The notes under the pieces: generated by a model | What the model saw: the letters and a program-made list of their open reading frames with translations, nothing else | What the model was told of the DNA's origin: nothing | The model's database searches: none | From: JAQGMJ01 sp036271855 | Lineage (GTDB): Bacteria > Pseudomonadota > Gammaproteobacteria > Burkholderiales > JAEUOS01 | Direction: 5' to 3' | NCBI GenBank assembly: GCA_036271855.1 | Contig: DATAZV010000001.1 | Location: 1-9,119 of the forward strand | DNA length: 9,119 nucleotides | Part shown: positions 1 through 5,255 of the stretch, piece by piece | Numbering within the stretch: the stretch's first letter is position 1 | How the letters are laid out: every line of letters starts with the position of its first letter | Position numbers and translations under genes: made by a program

Positions 1-2
1 CT

Positions 3-9
3 GAGGAGG
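3..9 (+). promoter_or_regulatory. Ribosome binding site of pntAA
   Basis: GAGGAGG is a near-perfect Shine-Dalgarno sequence ending 5 bases before the TTG at 15. It decides the start of pntAA: the rare TTG is used because it lies at the right distance and the protein then begins MKIGIPKE, the usual N-terminus of the family. Confidence 0.85.
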
Positions 10-14
10 TTGTT

Positions 15-1130
15 TTGAAAATCGGAATACCGAAAGAAATCCGCCCCGGCGAAACGCGCGTAGCCGCGACGCCGGAGACGGTAAACAAGTACGTTGCCGC
101 CAAGCACTCCGTGCAAGTGGAAGCAGGCGCCGGCGCCGGCGCGCGCATTGCCGACGCGGACTACGAGGCGGTCGGTGCGCAAATCGTGCCTGCCACCACA
201 CTCTACGCCGACGCCGAATTGCTGCTGAAAGTGCGCCCGCCGCTGCCCGAAGAAATCGCGCAAATGAAAAGCGGCCAGGTGCTGGTCGGCACGCTGAACC
301 GTTTCGATACCGCCGGCCTGGAAGCCCTGGCCGCGCGCGGTGTCAGCGGTTTCGCACTCGAAGCCGCGCCGCGCATCAGCCGCGCGCAGTCGCTTGACGT
401 GCTGTCTTCGCAAGCCAACCTCGGCGGCTACCTGGCGGTGATTACCGCCGCCACCCATTACCCCAAGGTGATGCCGATGTTCATGACCGCCGCCGGCACC
501 ATCAAGGCGGCGCGCGCGGTGATCATGGGCGTGGGCGTCGCCGGCTTACAAGCCATTGCCACCGCCAAGCGCCTCGGCGCCGTGGTGGAAGCCACCGACG
601 TGCGCCCCGACACCAAGGAGCAGGTGGAGTCCCTCGGCGCCAAGTTCATCGAAGTGCCGCTGACCGATGCCGAGAAGGAAACCGCCAAGGGCGCCGGCGG
701 CTACGCCAAGGAAATGGGCGACGACTACAAGGCGCGCCAGGCCGCGCTGATCGCCGAGCGCATCAAGAATGCCGACATCGTCATCACTACCGCATTGATC
801 CCGGGACGACCGGCGCCGGTGCTGGTGACCGAAGAGATGGTGAAGACCATGAAGCCGGGTTCGGTGATTGTCGACATGGCTGCCGAGCAGGGCGGCAACT
901 GCCCGCTGACCGAGAAGGACAAGATCGTGGTCAAGCATGGCGTGACGCTGATCGGCATCACCAATTTTCCGGCGCTGGTGCCCACCGACGCCTCGGCCCT
1001 GTTTGCGCGCAACGTGCTGGACTTCCTCAAGCTGATCATCGACAAGGACGCCAAGCTCGCCATCAACAAGGAAGACGAAATCGTCGCGGCCTGCCTGCTC
1101 ACCGAGAGCGGCGCGGTGGTGAAGAAATAA
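15..1130 (+). CDS. pntAA: NAD(P) transhydrogenase subunit alpha part 1 (NAD(H)-binding domain I)
   Basis: This is the soluble NAD(H)-binding component (dI) of the proton-translocating transhydrogenase, which passes hydride from NADH to NADP+ while protons cross the cytoplasmic membrane. The 371-residue protein starts MKIGIPKEIRPGETRVAATP, typical of the alanine dehydrogenase/PntA N-terminal domain. The Rossmann loop is GVGVAG (residues 172-177), and the following acidic residue that would hold the NAD ribose is D195 in EATDVRP. The segment TTALIPGRPAP is the family's mobile-loop region. The length fits the stand-alone dI protein of bacteria with a split alpha subunit, not the roughly 510-residue fused PntA of E. 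coli. The start codon is TTG, supported by a strong ribosome binding site. It is the first of three pnt genes, with 57 bases to pntAB. Any promoter lies outside the window. The function is secure; the family assignment comes from motif recognition. Confidence 0.96.
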   Translation: MKIGIPKEIRPGETRVAATPETVNKYVAAKHSVQVEAGAGAGARIADADYEAVGAQIVPATTLYADAELLLKVRPPLPEEIAQMKSGQVLVGTLNRFDTAGLEALAARGVSGFALEAAPRISRAQSLDVLSSQANLGGYLAVITAATHYPKVMPMFMTAAGTIKAARAVIMGVGVAGLQAIATAKRLGAVVEATDVRPDTKEQVESLGAKFIEVPLTDAEKETAKGAGGYAKEMGDDYKARQAALIAERIKNADIVITTALIPGRPAPVLVTEEMVKTMKPGSVIVDMAAEQGGNCPLTEKDKIVVKHGVTLIGITNFPALVPTDASALFARNVLDFLKLIIDKDAKLAINKEDEIVAACLLTESGAVVKK

Positions 1131-1136
1131 GACCGA

Positions 1137-1155
1137 GCTCGCTTGAAGAGCGAGC
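1137..1155 (+). other. Stem-loop in the pntAA-pntAB intergenic gap
   Basis: Perfect 7-bp inverted repeat: GCTCGCT (1137-1143) and AGCGAGC (1149-1155) around a 5-base loop. It starts 6 bases after the pntAA stop. Only a short run (CTTTG) follows, so it is not a convincing full terminator. It could be a partial attenuator or a stabilising 3' end that sets the ratio of pntAA to pntAB-pntB product. The structure is seen in the sequence; its role is inference. Confidence 0.5.
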
Positions 1156-1187
1156 GGCTTTGTGAAGGAAGAAAGGAATAAATCAAG

Positions 1188-1511
1188 ATGGAACTCGTCA
1201 GCCATACCGTCACCAACCTGATCATTTTCGTACTGGCCATCTACGTGGGTTACCACGTGGTGTGGACCGTCACCCCCGCCTTGCATACGCCGCTGATGGC
1301 GGTGACCAATGCGCTCTCGGCGGTGATCATCGTCGGCGCCATGCTGGCGGCGGCGCTGACCACCAGCGACCTCGCCAAATGGATGGGCGTGGCCGCCGTG
1401 GCCCTGGCCTCGGTCAATGTGTTCGGCGGCTTTTTGGTCACGCGCCGCATGCTGGAAATGTTCAAGAAAAAAGATAAAACCGAGAAGACGAACGAGGGAG
1501 CGAAGCACTGA
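1188..1511 (+). CDS. pntAB: NAD(P) transhydrogenase subunit alpha part 2 (membrane domain II)
   Basis: A small integral membrane subunit of 107 residues that supplies the first part of the proton-conducting domain II. Three hydrophobic segments are visible, at about residues 8-29, 36-58 and 64-85. The stretch TPLMAVTNALSAVIIVGA closely matches the conserved TPLMSVTNAISGIIVVGA-type region of the PntA C-terminal domain. A lysine-rich cytoplasmic tail (FKKKDKTEKTNEGAKH) ends the protein. The ATG follows the purine-rich run GAAGGAAGAAAGGAA, which serves as ribosome binding site. The stop codon TGA is separated from the pntB ATG by one base, so the two are probably translationally coupled. The length is normal for this family. 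Confidence 0.95.
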   Translation: MELVSHTVTNLIIFVLAIYVGYHVVWTVTPALHTPLMAVTNALSAVIIVGAMLAAALTTSDLAKWMGVAAVALASVNVFGGFLVTRRMLEMFKKKDKTEKTNEGAKH

Positions 1512-1512
1512 C

Positions 1513-2943
1513 ATGAGCCTGAACCTCGTAACCCTCCTCTACCTGTTCGCCTCGGTCTGCTTCATCCAGGCGCTCAAGGGCCTGTCGCACCCGACCACCG
1601 CGCGTCGCGGCAACGCCTTCGGCATGATCGGCATGGCGCTCGCCGTGGTCACCACCGCCGCGCTGGTTCTCAAAATCTCGGACATGAAGGCCGTCGGCCT
1701 GGGCTATGTGCTGCTGGGCCTGGTGGTCGGCGGCGGCGTCGGCGCGGTGATGGCCAAGCGCGTCGAAATGACCAAGATGCCGGAGCTGGTGGCTTTCATG
1801 CACTCGATGATCGGTCTGGCGGCGGTGTGCATCGCCGTGGCCGTAGTGGCCGAGCCGGCTGCCTTCGGCATCCACGAAGAAGGCATCGTTGGGCTGCCCT
1901 TCGGCAACCGCATCGAGCTGTTCATCGGCACCTTCGTCGGCGCCATTACCTTCTCCGGCTCGGTGATCGCCTTCGGCAAGCTGTCGGGCAAATACAAGCT
2001 GCGCGTGTTCCAGGGCGCGCCGGTGACCTTCGCCGGCCAGCACCCGCTCAACGCGATCCTCGGCCTGGCGATGCTGGGTTGCGGCATCTGGTTCACCGCC
2101 ACCCAGGAATGGACGCCCTTCATCGCGATGGCGGTGATCGCCTTCGTGCTCGGCGTGCTGATCATCATCCCGATCGGCGGGGCCGACATGCCGGTGGTGG
2201 TGTCGATGCTCAACTCCTATTCCGGCTGGGCGGCGGCGGGCATCGGCTTTTCGCTGAACAACCCGATGCTGATCATCGCCGGCTCGCTGGTGGGTTCTTC
2301 CGGCGCGATCCTCTCCTACATCATGTGCAAGGCGATGAACCGCTCGTTCTTCAACGTGATCCTGGGCGGCTTCGGCCAGGACGCGGGCACCGTCTCCGGC
2401 AAGCAGGAGCAGCGCCCGGTGAAGAGCGGCTCATCCGACGACGCCGCCTTCATGATGGCCAATGCCGAGACCGTGGTGATCGTGCCCGGCTACGGCCTGG
2501 CCGTCTCGCGCGCCCAGCACGCGCTGAAAGAACTGGCGCACAAGCTGGGTGAAAAAGGCGTGCAAGTACGCTACGCCATCCACCCGGTGGCCGGCCGCAT
2601 GCCGGGCCACATGAACGTGCTGCTGGCGGAGGCGGAAATCCCCTACGACCAAGTGTTCGAGATGGAAGACATCAACGCCGACTTCCGCCAGACCGATGTC
2701 GTGCTGGTGCTGGGCGCCAATGACGTTGTCAACCCCGCCGCCAAGACCCCGGGCAGCCCGATTTTCGGCATGCCCATCCTCGAGGCACACCAGGCGAAGA
2801 CAGTCATCGTCAACAAACGCTCGATGGCCTCCGGCTACGCCGGGCTGGACAACGAGTTGTTTTACATGGACAAGACCATGATGGTGTTCGGCGACGCCAA
2901 GAAGGTGCTCGAAGACATGGTCAAGGCGCTGGAGTCGCTCTAG
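1513..2943 (+). CDS. pntB: NAD(P) transhydrogenase subunit beta (membrane domain II plus NADP(H)-binding domain III)
   Basis: A 476-residue subunit combining most of the proton channel with the NADP(H)-binding domain. The first roughly 260 residues are highly hydrophobic with multiple membrane helices. H97 in FMHSMIGL is at the position of the E. coli beta-subunit histidine implicated in proton transfer. NSYSGWAA is the other conserved membrane signature. The C-terminal soluble domain shows the NADP-binding sequences VPGYGLAVSRAQ, HPVAGRMPGHMNVLLAEA, VLGANDVVNP and NKRSMASGYAG. The ATG at 1513 is chosen because the protein then begins MSLNLVTLLYLFASVCFI, as in the family. An open frame extends upstream to 1417, but it only overlaps pntAB out of frame and gives an arginine-rich, non-family sequence. 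GAGGGAG at 1494-1500 is a plausible, slightly distant ribosome binding site. It ends the pnt operon. Confidence 0.96.
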   Translation: MSLNLVTLLYLFASVCFIQALKGLSHPTTARRGNAFGMIGMALAVVTTAALVLKISDMKAVGLGYVLLGLVVGGGVGAVMAKRVEMTKMPELVAFMHSMIGLAAVCIAVAVVAEPAAFGIHEEGIVGLPFGNRIELFIGTFVGAITFSGSVIAFGKLSGKYKLRVFQGAPVTFAGQHPLNAILGLAMLGCGIWFTATQEWTPFIAMAVIAFVLGVLIIIPIGGADMPVVVSMLNSYSGWAAAGIGFSLNNPMLIIAGSLVGSSGAILSYIMCKAMNRSFFNVILGGFGQDAGTVSGKQEQRPVKSGSSDDAAFMMANAETVVIVPGYGLAVSRAQHALKELAHKLGEKGVQVRYAIHPVAGRMPGHMNVLLAEAEIPYDQVFEMEDINADFRQTDVVLVLGANDVVNPAAKTPGSPIFGMPILEAHQAKTVIVNKRSMASGYAGLDNELFYMDKTMMVFGDAKKVLEDMVKALESL

Positions 2944-2950
2944 GCGGCCG

Positions 2951-2971
2951 GGTGCGGCTTGCCTCCGCACC
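2951..2971 (+). other. Inverted repeat just after pntB
   Basis: GGTGCGG (2951-2957) and CCGCACC (2965-2971) form a perfect 7-bp stem with a 7-base loop, 7 bases after the pntB stop. No T-run follows, so it is not a terminator itself. It could protect the 3' end or act as a dyad for a regulator. The arms point outward (GGTGC then GCACC), the reverse of an NtrC box, so I do not call it one. Confidence 0.45.
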
Positions 2972-2987
2972 AAATTGTTGCATTCCC

Positions 2988-3012
2988 AAAGCCCGCCTCG
3001 GCGGGCTTTTTT
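2988..3012 (+). terminator. Intrinsic terminator of the pnt operon
   Basis: Stem AAAGCCCGC / GCGGGCTTT around the 4-base loop CTCG, with a run of six T ending at 3012. The stem is perfectly paired and very GC-rich. It lies 44 bases after the pntB stop and is the expected rho-independent end of the pntAA-pntAB-pntB transcript. It also separates pnt transcription from the downstream sensor gene. Confidence 0.9.
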
Positions 3013-3082
3013 CCGCCCCGGCGCCGTCCGGGCAGATGATTGCCCTCAGGATTGTCAACAATGGTTTCATGCGATGCGCCAG

Positions 3083-3098
3083 TGGCACGGCTGATGCA
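3083..3098 (+). promoter_or_regulatory. Probable sigma-54 (RpoN) promoter of the UrtA-like diguanylate cyclase gene
   Basis: TGGCACGGCTGATGCA fits the -24/-12 consensus TGGCACG-N4-TTGCA at every defined position except one (A for the first T of the -12 box). The invariant GG (3084-3085) and GC (3096-3097) are exactly 10 bases apart, as sigma-54 requires. Transcription would start near 3109, giving an untranslated leader of about 124 bases. Sigma-54 often serves nitrogen-related genes, which fits a urea/amide-sensing product. I see no convincing upstream NtrC-type activator site, so the activator is unknown. Motif seen; activity inferred. Confidence 0.6.
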
Positions 3099-3232
3099 TC
3101 ATTTGATCCATGGTCACCATCGTTTGTCACCCGCAGCCCTCGACCGCACAGGCGAGCCGTGGCCTGGCTGCATGCCCAGGCGCGTCACATGCTGACGTGC
3201 CGCGGGCTCTCGCCAGCGCCAGGGCCTGAGAA
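3099..3232 (+). other. Leader region of the diguanylate cyclase gene, with small dyads
   Basis: No gene is seen here. It holds ATGGTCACCAT (3110-3120, a perfect dyad about one base around the expected transcription start), a 6-bp stem GCCTGG/CCAGGC with an 8-base loop (3162-3181), and a 5-bp stem CGTCA/TGACG (3183-3197). AGGG at 3221-3224 is the only, weak, ribosome binding site for the ATG at 3233. A 10-bp palindrome TGATGCATCA (3092-3101) overlaps the -12 box just upstream. These could be operator or leader structures, but none matches a riboswitch family I recognise. Confidence 0.35.
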
Positions 3233-5236
3233 ATGGCGCAGACCGACTCTATCCGCATCGGCGCCCTGCATTCGACCAGCGGCACCATGGCGCTGGCTGA
3301 AACTTCGCTGCGCGATGTGCTGCTGATGGAAGTTGCGCGAGTCAACGCCGCCGGCGGCCTGCTGGGGCGGCAAATCGAAGTGGTGGCGCTGAACCCCGAT
3401 TCAGACTGGATGGCTTACCGCGACATGGCCCACAGCCTGATCCACCAGCACCAGGTGGCCGCGCTGTTCGGCTGCTGGACCTCGGTGTCGCGCAAGTCGG
3501 TGCTGCCGGTGGTGGAAGACGGCGACTGCCTGCTGTACTACCCGATGCAGTACGAGGGCGAAGAGCAGTCGCGCAACATTTTCTACTTCGGCGCCACCCC
3601 GAACCAGCAGGCGATCCCGGCGATGGAATACATGATGTCGCCCGGCGCCGGCGCCTTCAGCCGTTTCTTTTTTCTCGGCACCGACTACGTCTACCCCCAC
3701 ACCACCAACCGCGTGCTGAAGTCCTTCCTGGACGCCGCCGGGCTGGCCGCCGACAAGTTTCCCGAGCACTACGTCCCCTTCGGGCATAGCGACTGGACCG
3801 CCGAAATCGTGGCGCTGCGCGCCTTCCATGCCCAGGGGCGCGGGGTGATCATCTCGACGCTTAACGGCGCATCCAACCTGAGCTTCTACAAGGCATTGCG
3901 CCAGGCCGGCTTTCCCCCGGATGAGCTGCCGGTGATGGCGTTTTCGGTCAGCGAGGCGGAGTTGCAGGCACTCGAGCCCGAGGACGTGGCGGGGCATTAC
4001 GCCTGCTGGGGCTATTTCATGTCCTATGCGTCGCCGGCGAACGCGGACTTCATCGCCGCCTGGCGCGCCTACTCCCGCGACCAGCGGCCGATCTACCAGC
4101 CGATGGAGTCGACCGCGATCGGCTTTCGCATGTGGTGCCAGGCGGTGGCCGAGGCCGGCACCACCGCGACCAAATCCGTGCGCCAGTTCATGTACGGCCA
4201 GACCGCGGCGGCGCTGTGCGGCGGCAAGTACACCATGGGGGTGAACCATCACGTCGACATGCGCGTGTTCATCGGCCGCGCCGGCGCCGACCGCCAGTTC
4301 GAGGTGGTGTGGGAGTCGCCACGCGCCATTCCCGGCGACCCCTGGGCGGCCGCCACCATCATCGCCGACACCCGCGCGGCGAACGCCCAGCGCGAACTGC
4401 TCGAAGCCCTGCCGACCCCGCTGATCGTACTCGACGCCCACGGCGAGGCACGTTATCGCAGCGCTTCCACCCACAAGTATTTCGGCTCGACCATCGGCAC
4501 CGCTTCGCTCACCGCGATCCGCGAGGTGGCGCGGGTGCTGGAAAGCGAGCACGCGGGCGGCGAAACCGGCCACCTGCACGAGATCACCATCCGCAACCCG
4601 CGCGGCCAGACCCACTACATGACCGTCTCCAGCCGGCGCATGGTGTTCGGCGGCGACGACGCCCACATCCTGTCGCTGGCCGACGTCACCCACATCCGCC
4701 GCATCGAAGACGAGTTGCGCGAGGCCAACGAGCAGCTGCAACACCTGGCGACCACCGATTCGCTCACCGGGGTGTCGAACCGGCGGCATTTTTTCACCCA
4801 GGCACTCGATGAGCTGACGCGCATGCGCCGCCACCGCCGGCCGGCGGCGATGTTCATGCTCGACCTCGACCATTTCAAGTCGCTCAACGACCGCCACGGG
4901 CACGACGCCGGCGACAAGGTGCTGGTGGAAGCGGCCAGCCGGGTGCGCCAGCTGCTGCGCGGGCACGACGTGTTCGGGCGCCTGGGCGGCGAGGAGTTCG
5001 CCGGCCTGTTGCCGGAGACCGACATCACCGCCGCCTTCGCCGTTGCCCAGCGGGTGCGCGAGAGCGTGGCGGCGATCCGCATCAAGCTCGGCGAAGAGGC
5101 GGTGAACGCCACCTGCAGCATCGGCATGACGGCGATCCTGCCTGACGGCGACACCCCCGAGTCGGCGCTCAAGCGCGCCGATGGCGCGCTTTACCTGGCC
5201 AAGCAGGCCGGGCGCGACCGGGTGCTGATCGGCTAG
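3233..5236 (+). CDS. UrtA/AmiC-like ligand-binding domain - PAS - GGDEF diguanylate cyclase, cytoplasmic
   Basis: A 667-residue fusion sensor expected to make cyclic di-GMP from two GTP. Residues 7-372 are a periplasmic-binding-protein type I domain of the UrtA/FmdD/AmiC family. HSTSGTMALAETSLRD, GCWTS (80-84), YPMQYEG (103-109), LGTDYVYP, FGHSDW, TLNGASNLSFYKAL and VMAFSVSEAE all parallel urea and short-amide binding proteins. There is no signal peptide or membrane helix, so it should be cytoplasmic, as AmiC is. A short PAS domain (about 386-489) and a signalling helix (about 488-504) follow. The GGDEF domain (about 505-667) has DSLTGVSNRR, metal ligand region LDLDHFKSLND (543-553), active site GGEEF (585-589) and I-site RGHD (576-579) five residues upstream, so catalysis and product inhibition both look intact. 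The start is firm: a TGA lies in frame two codons upstream. It stands alone behind a sigma-54-like promoter. The ligand is inferred from the family and could be another amide. Confidence 0.9.
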   Translation: MAQTDSIRIGALHSTSGTMALAETSLRDVLLMEVARVNAAGGLLGRQIEVVALNPDSDWMAYRDMAHSLIHQHQVAALFGCWTSVSRKSVLPVVEDGDCLLYYPMQYEGEEQSRNIFYFGATPNQQAIPAMEYMMSPGAGAFSRFFFLGTDYVYPHTTNRVLKSFLDAAGLAADKFPEHYVPFGHSDWTAEIVALRAFHAQGRGVIISTLNGASNLSFYKALRQAGFPPDELPVMAFSVSEAELQALEPEDVAGHYACWGYFMSYASPANADFIAAWRAYSRDQRPIYQPMESTAIGFRMWCQAVAEAGTTATKSVRQFMYGQTAAALCGGKYTMGVNHHVDMRVFIGRAGADRQFEVVWESPRAIPGDPWAAATIIADTRAANAQRELLEALPTPLIVLDAHGEARYRSASTHKYFGSTIGTASLTAIREVARVLESEHAGGETGHLHEITIRNPRGQTHYMTVSSRRMVFGGDDAHILSLADVTHIRRIEDELREANEQLQHLATTDSLTGVSNRRHFFTQALDELTRMRRHRRPAAMFMLDLDHFKSLNDRHGHDAGDKVLVEAASRVRQLLRGHDVFGRLGGEEFAGLLPETDITAAFAVAQRVRESVAAIRIKLGEEAVNATCSIGMTAILPDGDTPESALKRADGALYLAKQAGRDRVLIG

Positions 5237-5255
5237 CTCCGGATCAGGCCGAAGC

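Noticed and set aside
1417..1512. N-terminal extension of pntB to an upstream ATG at 1417
   Set aside because: The extra 32 residues are Arg/Cys/Lys-rich, overlap pntAB out of frame and do not match the family, whereas the ATG at 1513 gives the standard N-terminus.
546..1514. Open frame of 322 codons on the - strand across pntAA and pntAB
   Set aside because: It spans two real genes and their gap, is histidine-rich, and has no domain I recognise; it is a shadow of codon bias.
2951..2971. GGTGC/GCACC dyad as an NtrC enhancer site for the sigma-54 promoter
   Set aside because: NtrC boxes have GCACC first and GGTGC second; this dyad has the opposite polarity and is better read as a stem-loop after pntB.
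3051..3062. TTGACA on the - strand as a -35 box
   Set aside because: No acceptable -10 sequence occurs 16-18 bases further along that strand, and the nearest - strand gene is not placed to use it.
3141..3200. Possible c-di-GMP (GEMM) riboswitch in the cyclase leader, prompted by GCACAGGCGAGCC
   Set aside because: Only a superficial likeness to the conserved core: the AAACC element, the second helix with its tetraloop receptor and the overall three-way layout are not there.
3401..4966. Long open frame (521 codons) on the - strand inside the diguanylate cyclase gene
   Set aside because: It is histidine-, arginine- and alanine-rich with no recognisable domain, and lies entirely opposite a gene with clear family motifs. 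High GC content makes such antisense frames common.
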